Of a stretch of DNA of 64,000 nucleotides, positions 16,441-24,810 are shown one piece after another (position 1 is the stretch's first letter; each line of letters opens with the position of its first letter). The notes beneath the pieces are model-generated. The model was not told where the DNA came from. It made no database searches and saw nothing but the letters and a program-made list of their open reading frames with translations. This DNA comes from Streptomyces sp. NBC_01689. GTDB taxonomy: Bacteria; Actinomycetota; Actinomycetes; Streptomycetales; Streptomycetaceae. Location of the stretch: assembly GCF_036250675.1 (NCBI RefSeq), contig NZ_CP109592.1, positions 8,804,001 to 8,868,000 of the forward strand. The letters run 5' to 3'. The position numbers were made by a program, and so were the translations under genes.

Positions 16441-17403
16441 TCAGGAGCCCGGTGCGGGCCTCAGCGCCTCCGCGGCGGCGGACGCCACCGCCTCGGCGAC
16501 CACGGCGAGTGCCGGGAAGTCGAGCTTCCACTGCTGCCAGTACAGCGGGACGTCGACGGGCACGTCCGGGGCGAGGCCGACCAGCCGCCCGGCGCGCAGC
16601 AGCGGCCCGGCCTGCGCCTCGGGCACCATGCCCCAGCCGAGCCCGGCGGCGACGGCCTCGACGAACCCCTCCGAGGTGGGCACGGAATGCCGCAGCGGGC
16701 TCGCCCCGCGGCCGCCGAGCAGCCGCGCGGCGAAGTCGTCCTGGAAGTCGTCGTTCCGGTCGAAGACCACCACCGGAGCCTCGGCGAGCAGTTCGCGCAG
16801 GGCCGTGTCCGCTTCCGCGGTGCCCGTCCCCGTGTGCTCCGGCACCGCCTTCCCCGTCCGTGCGCCGAGCCGGTGGCCGGCGAAGCCGGGACTGGCCGCC
16901 GCCACGTACCGCATCCTGCCCAGCGGCCGGACGGAACAGCCCGCCACCGGGTCGGGCGACGAGGTCACCGCCGCCATCACCGTCCCCTCGCGCAGCAGGG
17001 CGGCGGTGTGGTCCTCGTCCTCGCGGCGGAGTTCGAAGCCGAGCCGCAGTTCGCGCGGTACGCGGGTGAGCGCGGGCAGGAACCAGGTGGCGAGCGAGTC
17101 GGCGTTCACCGCGATCGACAGCCGCGTCGGCTCTCCGGACTCGCTCATGCCGAGCTCGGCCCGGGCGTCGCGCTCCAGGCGGGCCAGTCTGCGCGCGAAC
17201 CGCACGACGATCTCGCCGGACTCGGTCGGGCGCACCGGTTTCGTCCGCATCAGGAGGACGCGTCCGGTGCGGTGTTCGAGCGCCTTGACGCGCTGGCTGA
17301 CGGCCGAGGGCGTCACGTGCAGGGCGGCGGCCGCCGCGTCGAAGGTGCCCTCGTCGACCACCGCCAGCAGGGTGCGGACCTGGTCGAGGGGGAGTTCCGC
17401 CAT
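16441..17403 (-). CDS. lysG: LysR-family regulator of the ArgP/LysG type
   Basis: A 320-residue regulator starting at ATG 17403 (a GTG one codon upstream is possible). N-terminal winged helix-turn-helix (LPLDQVRTLLAVVDEGTFDAAAAALHVTPSAVSQRVKALE, about 4-43) and a two-lobe effector domain. The wording of the HTH and the domain start (LSIAVNADSLATWFLPAL) are those of ArgP/LysG, which sense basic amino acids. It is divergent from a LysE/ArgO exporter gene, the classic arrangement in which it activates export when lysine or arginine accumulates. Symbol by family resemblance. Confidence 0.88.
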   Translation of the reverse strand: MAELPLDQVRTLLAVVDEGTFDAAAAALHVTPSAVSQRVKALEHRTGRVLLMRTKPVRPTESGEIVVRFARRLARLERDARAELGMSESGEPTRLSIAVNADSLATWFLPALTRVPRELRLGFELRREDEDHTAALLREGTVMAAVTSSPDPVAGCSVRPLGRMRYVAAASPGFAGHRLGARTGKAVPEHTGTGTAEADTALRELLAEAPVVVFDRNDDFQDDFAARLLGGRGASPLRHSVPTSEGFVEAVAAGLGWGMVPEAQAGPLLRAGRLVGLAPDVPVDVPLYWQQWKLDFPALAVVAEAVASAAAEALRPAPGS

Positions 17404-17421
17404 CACGGGTGCATCACGAAC

Positions 17422-17447
17422 GCTAATGATACGTAAGAATCTTTAGC
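17422..17447. promoter_or_regulatory. LysR-type dyad in the lysG-lysE divergent promoter
   Basis: GCTAA (17422-17426) and TTAGC (17443-17447) form an inverted repeat in an unusually A/T-rich segment between the two divergent genes. A T-N11-A-type dyad is what LysR proteins bind. Confidence 0.5.
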
Positions 17448-17483
17448 TGTACTCTTGACGACCGTCTTCCTACCGTCGTGACC

Positions 17484-18095
17484 ATGACCCACGCCCTGAC
17501 CGCCGCGGCCGCCGGGTTCGGCACCGGCCTCTCGCTCATCGTCGCCATCGGCGCCCAGAACGCCTTCGTGCTGCGCCAGGGCATCCGCCGCGAGGCGGTG
17601 TTCGCGGTGGTGGGCATCTGCGCGGTGTCCGACGCGGCGCTCATCACGCTCGGGGTGGGCGGCGTCGGCGCTCTGGTCGTGGCCCGGCCGGAGGCGCTCA
17701 CGGTCGTCGGACTGATCGGCGGCGGATTCCTCCTGGTCTACGGCGCCCTGGCCGCCAGACGTGTGCTGCGTCCCTCGGCACTGGAGGCGGCGGGCGGTGT
17801 CACGGGCTCCCGGCGGCGGACCGTGCTGACCTGCCTGGCCATGACCTGGCTCAACCCGCACGTCTACCTCGACACCGTCTTCCTGCTCGGCTCCCTCGCG
17901 GCCGACCGCGGCGCGCTCCGCTGGACCTTCGGACTCGGGGCGGCGCTGGCGAGCCTGTGCTGGTTCGCCGCGCTCGGCTTCGGGGCCAGGCTGCTCGGCC
18001 GCTTCCTGGCCCGGCCCTCGTCGTGGCGGGTGCTGGACGCGCTGGTCGCCGCGACGATGATCGGCATGGGGACCCTGCTGATCGCCGGTGCCTGA
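17484..18095 (+). CDS. lysE: LysE/ArgO-family amino-acid exporter
   Basis: A 203-residue membrane protein with about six transmembrane helices. ATG 17484 is used (GTG 17478 is an alternative). Family landmarks: SLIVAIGAQNAFVLRQGIRREAVFAVV at the N-terminus and TWLNPHVYLDTVFLLGS in the middle. It exports basic amino acids such as lysine or arginine across the plasma membrane. Divergent from its likely activator (lysG) over an 80-bp A/T-rich promoter region. Confidence 0.88.
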   Translation: MTHALTAAAAGFGTGLSLIVAIGAQNAFVLRQGIRREAVFAVVGICAVSDAALITLGVGGVGALVVARPEALTVVGLIGGGFLLVYGALAARRVLRPSALEAAGGVTGSRRRTVLTCLAMTWLNPHVYLDTVFLLGSLAADRGALRWTFGLGAALASLCWFAALGFGARLLGRFLARPSSWRVLDALVAATMIGMGTLLIAGA

Positions 18096-18210
18096 CCGGG
18101 TACGCCCCGCGCGCCGGAGCGGATCCTCGGTCCCGTGCGCGGCTGCCGGTCGGTACCCGTGGGGATTCGGCTCGCTCCTCGTCGGCGATAGTGAACCCTG
18201 ACACCGAAAG

Positions 18211-19563
18211 ATGTATCGAGCAGCCAGGACGGTCGTGGACACGAGCAAGAGCAGTACGGACGACACGGAGGACGCACCGGCACCCAGGGACGAGGTGTCC
18301 GGGGCGGAGGGCCCCGGGCAGCCGGAACGCGTCGGCTGGCGCCGCTGGACGATGGACACCCGGCCACTGCGGCGGCCGGCGTACCGCAGGCTCTGGTCGT
18401 CCACCATCGTCACCTCGGTGGGCAGTCAGCTCACCGCCGTCGCGGTACCCAAGCAGATCTACGACATCACCGGGTCCTCCGCGTGGGTCGGCTACGCGAG
18501 CCTCGCCGGTCTGCTGCCGCTGGTGGTCTTCGCGCTCTGGGGCGGTGCCGTCGCCGACAGCATGGACCGGCGCAAACTGCTCCTGATCACCAACATCGGG
18601 ATAGCCGTCACCTCGCTGCTTTTCTGGATACAGGCCGTCACCGGACTCGACTCCGTCCTGGTCCTGATGGTCCTGCTCGCCCTCCAGCAGGCCTTCTTCG
18701 GCCTCAACGCGCCGGCCCGTAACGCGTCGATCGCCCGGCTGGTCCCCGAGGGCGAGCTTCCCGCGGCGAACGCGCTCGGCTCGACCGTCATGCAGACGGG
18801 CCTGGTGGCGGGCCCCCTTCTCGCCGGTGCCCTGATCCCGGTGATCGGCCTGAGCGAGCTGTATCTGATCGACGCGCTGGCGCTGTGCGTCACGGTGTGG
18901 GCGGTCGTGCGGCTGCCCTCGCTGCCGCCGCTGACGGGCACGGTGGGCCGGCGCGCGGGCTGGCGCGAGGTGGTCGCAGGGTTCCGCTACATCGCCCTGC
19001 ACAAGGTGCTGTTGCTGTCCTTCCTCGCCGACATCATCGCCATGGTCTTCGGCATGCCCAGGGCGCTGTTCCCGCAGCTCGCCGCGGAGACGTTCGCGCC
19101 CTACGGCGAGGGTCTCGCCCTCGGCCTGCTGTTCGCGGCGATCCCGATCGGCGCGGTGGTCGGCGGGCTGATGTCGGGCACGTTCTCGCGCGCGCGCCGC
19201 CACGGGCTGATGGTGATCGCCGCGGTCCTGGCCTGGGGCGCGGCGATCATCGGGTTCGGCCTCAGCGGCAGCCTGTGGGTGGCCGTGGCGTTCCTTGCCG
19301 CCGCCGGAGTCGCCGACATGGTCTCCATGGTCTTCCGCGGGGCGATCCTGCTCTCGGCGGCCACCGACGAGATGCGCGGCCGGATGCAGGGAGTGTTCAC
19401 CGTGGTGGTCGCGGGCGGCCCGCGCCTCGCCGACGTCCTGCACGGAACGGCCGGTTCGCTCCTGGGGGCCCGCACGGCCGTCGCGGGCGGCGGTCTGCTG
19501 GTGGTCGTCGCCACCCTGGGCCTGGCCGCCGCGACGCCGGCACTGCGGAGGTACACGGCCTGA
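18211..19563 (+). CDS. Major facilitator superfamily exporter (EntS-like)
   Basis: A 450-residue protein with a hydrophilic N-terminal tail of about 50 residues and then about 12 transmembrane helices. MFS signatures: RLWSSTIVTSVGSQLTAVAVPKQIYD and the loop WGGAVADSMDRRKLLL (motif A type). The closest resemblance is to EntS/enterobactin-exporter-like MFS proteins, a group that moves drugs or siderophores; no siderophore genes are nearby, so the substrate is open. The start is uncertain: ATG 18211 has no good ribosome site, and GTG 18235 behind AGGAC is plausible. Followed by a strong terminator. Confidence 0.85.
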   Translation: MYRAARTVVDTSKSSTDDTEDAPAPRDEVSGAEGPGQPERVGWRRWTMDTRPLRRPAYRRLWSSTIVTSVGSQLTAVAVPKQIYDITGSSAWVGYASLAGLLPLVVFALWGGAVADSMDRRKLLLITNIGIAVTSLLFWIQAVTGLDSVLVLMVLLALQQAFFGLNAPARNASIARLVPEGELPAANALGSTVMQTGLVAGPLLAGALIPVIGLSELYLIDALALCVTVWAVVRLPSLPPLTGTVGRRAGWREVVAGFRYIALHKVLLLSFLADIIAMVFGMPRALFPQLAAETFAPYGEGLALGLLFAAIPIGAVVGGLMSGTFSRARRHGLMVIAAVLAWGAAIIGFGLSGSLWVAVAFLAAAGVADMVSMVFRGAILLSAATDEMRGRMQGVFTVVVAGGPRLADVLHGTAGSLLGARTAVAGGGLLVVVATLGLAAATPALRRYTA

Positions 19564-19583
19564 CCGGCCGGTGCACCAGGATG

Positions 19584-19610
19584 CCCCGGCCGGCGGTCTC
19601 CCGGCCGGGG
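19584..19610. terminator. Bidirectional hairpin terminator between MFS and oxidoreductase genes
   Basis: Perfect 10-bp stem CCCCGGCCGG / CCGGCCGGGG with a 7-nt loop, 20 bp after the MFS stop and in the gap before the convergent oxidoreductase. Confidence 0.75.
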
Positions 19611-19777
19611 TCCGCCGCCGTGGATCCCCGGCCTCCCCGTCGATCTGCCGGCCTACCGTCGCCGGGGGGCACGGTTTCCGGGCGACCGTCGCGGCGCGGC
19701 GCACCGCCTCACGACCACGCGTAGGCGCCCCGCGGTGGACACCGCGCCGAGCCGGATCGGCCCGGCGCGGAACCAGG

Positions 19778-20683
19778 TCAGCCCCGTGTCGCCTGGTCCA
19801 TCAGTTCCTGCAGATGAAGCCCTCGGCGGGCGTCCAGCTCGCCGGACACCCCCGTCCGTACGGCCGTCGCGAACTCCCGGCGCAGCACCGGCCAGAGTTC
19901 CTCGTCGTCGCGTCCGGCGGTGTCGAACACCAGCGGCGGCTGCGGCCCGAAGAGCTCGATCCGGGTGCTGCCGGGTTCCAGGGCCACCGATCCCGACAAC
20001 GAGGCCTGGCTGACGACCCCGTTCTCGTGCTCGCAGGTCAGCTCGATCCACCGGCGGGGGTCACCGGTGCCGCGGACCCGGACGATCGTGCCGACGGCCG
20101 CGTCCAGCAGGTCCAGCAGATGGGGACCCAGGTCGAGCAGGGCGCCGTGCTCCAGCCGCCAGGACGTGGCGAACTCGCCGCCCAGGAACGCTCCGTGCAG
20201 CAGACACGAACGGGCGCCGGTGACCTCCGTCGCCCGCGCCGCGCGCAGGAACTCCCGGGTCGCCGGGTGGTAGCGGTTGCTCAGGACGAGCTGTGAGACG
20301 ACGCCCGTCTCGGCGACGGCGTCGGCCACCCGCCGGGCCGACGCCAGGTCCACCCCGAGCGGCTTCTCCAGCAGCAGGGCCTTGCCCGCCTTCGCGGCCA
20401 GGGGCGCGAGCTCCGCCTGCACGGCGGGCGGAACCGCGAACGCGACCGCCTCACAGCCGTCGAGGAGCTCCTCGAAACGGGCGACCGTGTCGGCCCCGTA
20501 GGGCGACGCCGTCTCGCGGGCGGCCTCGGGACGTCGCGCCCACACCGCCGTCAGCCGCGTCTCGGGCCCGGCGGCGAGGACACGGGCGTGGACGGCCCGG
20601 GCCCAGGGGCCGGCACCGACCAGACCGACCCTGACCGGTTCATGGGGCCACGGAAGCGAGGTGCCGGTTGCTGTCGCGGTCAC
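19778..20683 (-). CDS. Gfo/Idh/MocA-family oxidoreductase
   Basis: A 301-residue NAD(P)-dependent dehydrogenase. GTG 20683 is chosen because AAGGAG lies 7 nt upstream; earlier in-frame starts lack one. Rossmann motif VRVGLVGAGPWARAVHARVL at the N-terminus, the EKP motif (KALLLEKPLGVDLASARRV) that carries the catalytic lysine, and a C-terminal beta-sheet domain with ELFGPQPPLVF. The family oxidises or reduces sugars, inositols and related polyols. No transporter or sugar genes adjoin it, so the substrate is unknown. Confidence 0.88.
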   Translation of the reverse strand: MTATATGTSLPWPHEPVRVGLVGAGPWARAVHARVLAAGPETRLTAVWARRPEAARETASPYGADTVARFEELLDGCEAVAFAVPPAVQAELAPLAAKAGKALLLEKPLGVDLASARRVADAVAETGVVSQLVLSNRYHPATREFLRAARATEVTGARSCLLHGAFLGGEFATSWRLEHGALLDLGPHLLDLLDAAVGTIVRVRGTGDPRRWIELTCEHENGVVSQASLSGSVALEPGSTRIELFGPQPPLVFDTAGRDDEELWPVLRREFATAVRTGVSGELDARRGLHLQELMDQATRG

Positions 20684-20873
20684 GGTGGTTCTCCTTCGGC
20701 TGGTGCCCGGCGTCGGGTGGGGAAACTCCATCACGGAGCACACCGTCACGACCAGGGGGAACGGTCGTCGAGTTGAGGGTGGGGCGCCCGCGGGCCGAGC
20801 CGGGGACCGGCGCCGTCCCGCTCGTCCACACCTTCTTGACCCGCCCTTTCCCGAAATACCTCTGACACAGAGC

Positions 20874-20879
20874 TATTCT
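20874..20879 (+). promoter_or_regulatory. -10 element of a likely leaderless MarR-ABC operon promoter
   Basis: TATTCT ends 6 nt before the GTG start at 20886, with no Shine-Dalgarno between. A -10 this close to the start codon implies a transcript beginning at or next to the start codon. No clear -35 was found. Confidence 0.45.
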
Positions 20880-20885
20880 CGGTGT

Positions 20886-21341
20886 GTGGAACCGGAGACC
20901 TTTCCCGAGGCGCTCGCCGACACCCTGGCCGGGGTGCAGCGGCTGATCCGCCGACGGCTGCGCGGTGGCATGACGGCCCCGCGGCTGCGCGGCGCCGAGG
21001 TCGACCTGCTGCGCCTGGTCATGGCACGGCCGGGAATCGGCGTGTCCGAGGCCGCCAAGGAGCTCTATCTGGCGGGCAATTCGGTCTCGACGCTGGTCAA
21101 CCAGCTGGCGCGGGACGGCTATCTGGTCCGGGAGACGGACCCGGCCGACCGGCGCGCCGCTCGGCTCATGCCCACACCGGCAGCGGAGGCGCGGCTGCGT
21201 GACTGGCGGCAGCGGCGGGCGGCCCTCGTACGGAACCAGGTCGTCCGCCTCGACGAAGCCGACCGCGCGGCCCTGGAGGCCGCACTGCCCGCCCTGCGCA
21301 GACTGGCCGCGAACCTGCACGAGGAGGCCGAGGAGACATGA
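20886..21341 (+). CDS. MarR-family regulator of an ABC exporter operon
   Basis: A 151-residue winged-helix protein. GTG 20886 is chosen because it starts the conserved part (EPETFPEALADTLAGVQRLIRRRL) and follows a -10-like element directly. The DNA-binding region is LLRLVMARPGIGVSEAAKELYLAGNSVSTLVNQLARDGYLVRETDPADRRAARLMPT. Its stop overlaps the ABC ATPase start (ATGA at 21338), so the three genes form one operon. MarR proteins in front of drug exporters usually repress them until a substrate binds. Confidence 0.88.
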   Translation: MEPETFPEALADTLAGVQRLIRRRLRGGMTAPRLRGAEVDLLRLVMARPGIGVSEAAKELYLAGNSVSTLVNQLARDGYLVRETDPADRRAARLMPTPAAEARLRDWRQRRAALVRNQVVRLDEADRAALEAALPALRRLAANLHEEAEET

Positions 21342-22345
21342 CGCGCCACACGACCGGAGAGAAGGAACCCGGGAACGGCGGAGAGACGAACGCCGGGGGA
21401 GCGGACACCGGGCCCGCCCCGGTGGCGTCCGCCACCCCGGGGACGCGGGACGTCGTGAGGGAGACCCCGGACAGCGCAGGCAGCCCGGACGCCTCCCGGC
21501 CGGACGCCGCGCACGCGTCCCGCACGGACGCCGTGGCCTGCGCGGGGCTCACCTACACCTTCGGTGACACGACCGCGGTCGACGGACTCGACCTCGCCGT
21601 CCGTGACGGCGAGGTGTTCGGACTGCTCGGGCCCAACGGCGCCGGGAAGACCACGGCGATCCGCTGCATCACCACGCTGCTGCCGGTCCCGGCCGGTAGG
21701 GTCCGTGTCTTCGGGCACGACGCCGCCCGCGAACGCATGGCCGTACGCCGCCTGTTGGGTTACGTACCGCAGCAGCTCTCCGCCGACTCCGGACTCACCG
21801 GCCGGGAGAACGTGGAACTGTTCGCCCGCGTCTTCGACGTCTCGCGGCGGGAACGCGCGGCACGCGTCGGCCAGGCGCTCGCCGCGGTCGACCTCGTCGA
21901 CGCGGCCGACCGGCTCGCCAAGACGTACTCGGGAGGCATGGTCCGCCGTCTCGAACTCGCCCAGGCGCTGGTCAGCGCGCCCCGGCTGCTGATCCTCGAC
22001 GAGCCCACCATCGGCCTCGACCCGATCGCCCGGACGAGCGTGTGGGAGCACATCAACGCCGTCCGCGCCGCCACCGGGATGACCGTCCTCGTGACGACCC
22101 ACTACATGGACGAGGCCGACCAGTACTGCGACCGGGTCGCGCTGATGCACCGCGGCCGCGTCCGCGCCCTCGGCACCCCCGACGAACTGAGGACGGGCCT
22201 CGCCGAGCGGCGCGGCGCCGGGGACGGTGAACGGCCCACGCTGGAGGACGTCTTCCGGGACATCGCCGGCAGCGGGCTCGACGACAAGTCAGGAGACTTC
22301 AGCGATGTCCGAAGCACCCGCCGTACCGCGTCCCGGGTCGGCTGA
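21338..22345 (+). CDS. ABC transporter ATPase (DrrA-type)
   Basis: A 335-residue ATP-binding subunit. The first about 64 residues are Gly/Thr/Asp-rich and look disordered, which is unusual for the family; a later start is possible, but ATG 21338 is coupled to the MarR stop. The ABC core follows: Walker A GPNGAGKTT (about 98-106), Q-loop region YVPQQLSADSGLTGRENV, signature YSGGMVRRLELAQAL, Walker B LLILDEPTIGLDP and the H-loop VTTHYMDEAD. It powers export with the downstream permease, whose gene overlaps its 3' end by 41 bp. Confidence 0.9.
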   Translation: MTRHTTGEKEPGNGGETNAGGADTGPAPVASATPGTRDVVRETPDSAGSPDASRPDAAHASRTDAVACAGLTYTFGDTTAVDGLDLAVRDGEVFGLLGPNGAGKTTAIRCITTLLPVPAGRVRVFGHDAARERMAVRRLLGYVPQQLSADSGLTGRENVELFARVFDVSRRERAARVGQALAAVDLVDAADRLAKTYSGGMVRRLELAQALVSAPRLLILDEPTIGLDPIARTSVWEHINAVRAATGMTVLVTTHYMDEADQYCDRVALMHRGRVRALGTPDELRTGLAERRGAGDGERPTLEDVFRDIAGSGLDDKSGDFSDVRSTRRTASRVG

Positions 22346-23165
22346 CCGCGTTCACCCGGGCGGCCTCGACCTGCTCGTGGTCCCACCGCGGGCCCGCACC
22401 GGCTGGCGGGTGCTGCCCGCCCGGGTCGGCGCGATGTGCGCGGTCGAGCTGCAGAAACTCCGCCACGACCGCACCGAGCTGTACACCCGGGCGGTGCAAC
22501 CCGCGCTGTGGCTGCTGATCTTCGGCGAGACCTTCACCCGGATCAAGGCGATCCCCACCGGCGGCATCCCCTACCTCGACTACCTCGCGCCCGGCATCAT
22601 CGCCCAGTCCGCGATGTTCATCGCGATCTTCTACGGCATCATGATCATCTGGGAGCGGGACGCGGGGATCCTCACCAAACTGCTCGTCACCCCGACCCCC
22701 CGCTCGGCGCTCATCACGGGCAAGGCCTTCGCCGCCGGGCTGAAAGCGCTCATCCAGGCGCTCGTGGTCGTGGTCATCGCGGCGCTGCTCGGGGTCGCGC
22801 TGACCTGGAACCCGCTCAAGCTGCTCGGCGTCGCGGTCGCCGTCGTCCTCGGCTCCGCCTTCTTCTCCTGCCTCTCGATGACCATCGCGGGTATCGTGCT
22901 CACCCGGGACCGGCTGATGGGGATCGGCCAGGCCATCACGATGCCGCTGTTCTTCGGCTCCAACGCCCTCTACCCGGTGGCCGTCATGCCCGGCTGGCTG
23001 CAGACCGTCAGCAAGATCAACCCCCTGAGCTACCAGGTGGACGCGTTGCGGGGCCTGCTGCTCGGCACCCACGCGCATCTGGCCCTGGACTACGGCGTGC
23101 TGGTCGTGGCCGCCGCCCTCGGCATCCTGTCCGCCTCGTCGCTGCTGGGCCGGCTGGCCCGCTGA
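22305..23165 (+). CDS. ABC-2 type permease (DrrB-like)
   Basis: A 286-residue membrane subunit. ATG 22305 is chosen for its AGGAGA (22291-22296) 8 nt upstream. After a 50-residue cytoplasmic N-terminus there are about six hydrophobic helices with the ABC-2 permease pattern (VQPALWLLIFGETFTRI, YLDYLAPGIIAQSAMF, VMPGWLQTVSKINPLSYQVDALRGLLLG). It pairs with the upstream ATPase; substrates of such pairs are typically lipophilic drugs or lipids. The regulator suggests a xenobiotic efflux role. Confidence 0.9.
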   Translation: MSEAPAVPRPGSADRVHPGGLDLLVVPPRARTGWRVLPARVGAMCAVELQKLRHDRTELYTRAVQPALWLLIFGETFTRIKAIPTGGIPYLDYLAPGIIAQSAMFIAIFYGIMIIWERDAGILTKLLVTPTPRSALITGKAFAAGLKALIQALVVVVIAALLGVALTWNPLKLLGVAVAVVLGSAFFSCLSMTIAGIVLTRDRLMGIGQAITMPLFFGSNALYPVAVMPGWLQTVSKINPLSYQVDALRGLLLGTHAHLALDYGVLVVAAALGILSASSLLGRLAR

Positions 23166-23293
23166 CCGCCAGGGAACCGGTACCTCCTGCCGGTCGGCCA
23201 CGCCGGGTAACTTGACCTGATGCAGAGGGTTTCCGGCCGTGCGGGCTCCTAGGCTGTGCGTCAGTGATCACTGTCCGCCCAGGAGGAGTCAAC

Positions 23294-24718
23294 GTGACGT
23301 CACGCCCGCAGCAGGTCACCAGACGCGGCAGCGTCCTTCGCCGGGAGGCCGTCGTCGCCGCGGTCCCGGCCGCCGTCGCCGCCCTTCTCGTCGCGGCCGG
23401 CCCGGCGGCGGCCGGTCCCGTGGGCGCGTCCGGGGCGGGAGACCCGTACTTCCCGCTGGCGGGCAACGGCGGATACGACGTCACGCACTACGGCCTGACC
23501 CTCGGTTACGACCCGGGCAGCCGCCACCTCGACGGCACCGCGGTCGTCACCGCCCGGGCCACCGAGCGGCTCACCCGCTTCGACCTCGACCTCTGGGGGC
23601 TGAAGGTCACCGGTGTCGCCGTCGACCACGTCAAGGCGTCCTATCGTCGTACGGGACAGGAACTGGTCGTGACGCCCCGTCACTCCCTGCGCAGGAACCA
23701 GGAGTTCCAGGTCACCGTCACCTACGCGGGCACCCCCGGGCCGGTCACCGACCCGGACGGCTCACCGGACGGCTGGATCCCCACCGACGACGGCGCGTTC
23801 GTGGCCGGCGAGCCACAGGGCGCCATGACCTGGTTCCCGGCCGACAACCACCCCAAGGACAAGGCCTCGTACGACTTCACCATCACCGTCCCCCAGGGAA
23901 CGACCGCCGTGGCCAACGGCGTTCTGCGCGGACGGTCCACCAGCCACGGCCGCACCACCTTCCGCTGGCGGCAGTCCGAACCGATGGCCTCCTACCTCGC
24001 CACGGCGACGGTCGGAAAGTTCCAGGTCCAGCAGTACACCACCGCCGACGGTCTCAAGGTCTACAACGCGGTCGACCCCCGCGAGGCGACCGCCGCGACA
24101 CCCGTGCTGAAGAAGCTGCCGTCGGTCCTCGCCTGGGAGAGCGGCGTCTTCGGCCCCTATCCCTTCCGTGCCGCCGGGGCCGTCGTCGACCGGGCCCCGC
24201 AGGTCGGGTACGCCCTGGAGACCCAGACGCGCCCCCTGTACGACTCGGCTCCGGACCTGAGCACACTCGTCCACGAGAGCGCGCACCAGTGGTTCGGGGA
24301 TTCCGTCGCCCTCACCACCTGGAAGGACATCTGGCTCAACGAGGGCTTCGCGACGTACGCGGAGTGGCTGTACACCGAGCAGCACGGTGGCAGGACGGCG
24401 CAGCAGGCCTTCGACGCCCTGTACGCCAAGCCGGCGGGCAACGGCCTGTGGGCCTTCCCGCCGGCCGACCCCGGCAGCGGCGCACACATCTTCGACACGC
24501 CCGTCTACTCACGGGGCGCCATGGCCCTGCAGAAACTGCGGACCGCCGTCGGTGACCGGACGTTCCTGCGCATCCTGCGCACCTGGGCCACCGAACACCG
24601 CGCGGGGCACGGCACCACGGCCGACTTCGTCCGGCTCTCCGAGCGACTGTCCGGCAAGGACCTCCACCCGCTGTTCCACACCTGGATCGGTACGGCGGGC
24701 AAGCCGTCCTCTCCCTGA
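23294..24718 (+). CDS. Secreted M1-family zinc metallopeptidase
   Basis: A 474-residue protein. GTG 23294 sits 7 nt after a full AGGAGG (23281-23286). The N-terminus has paired arginines (SVLRREAVVAAVPAAVAALLVAAG) and then an export segment. An N-terminal beta domain (about 60-240) leads into the catalytic domain with zinc ligands H327, H331 (HESAH, general base E328) and E350 in NEGFATYAEW. The usual GxMEN substrate motif is replaced by GYALETQT, as in other short actinobacterial M1 peptidases, so aminopeptidase specificity is not certain. The large C-terminal helical domain of PepN is absent. Confidence 0.9.
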   Translation: MTSRPQQVTRRGSVLRREAVVAAVPAAVAALLVAAGPAAAGPVGASGAGDPYFPLAGNGGYDVTHYGLTLGYDPGSRHLDGTAVVTARATERLTRFDLDLWGLKVTGVAVDHVKASYRRTGQELVVTPRHSLRRNQEFQVTVTYAGTPGPVTDPDGSPDGWIPTDDGAFVAGEPQGAMTWFPADNHPKDKASYDFTITVPQGTTAVANGVLRGRSTSHGRTTFRWRQSEPMASYLATATVGKFQVQQYTTADGLKVYNAVDPREATAATPVLKKLPSVLAWESGVFGPYPFRAAGAVVDRAPQVGYALETQTRPLYDSAPDLSTLVHESAHQWFGDSVALTTWKDIWLNEGFATYAEWLYTEQHGGRTAQQAFDALYAKPAGNGLWAFPPADPGSGAHIFDTPVYSRGAMALQKLRTAVGDRTFLRILRTWATEHRAGHGTTADFVRLSERLSGKDLHPLFHTWIGTAGKPSSP

Positions 24719-24810
24719 ACCATGCTTCCCCCCGCCCGCCGGAGGGCTCCCGTCGCGTCCGGTCGTCCGGTGTCCGACGGCGTGCCCTCCGGGCAGGGGC
24801 GCGGTCCGGA

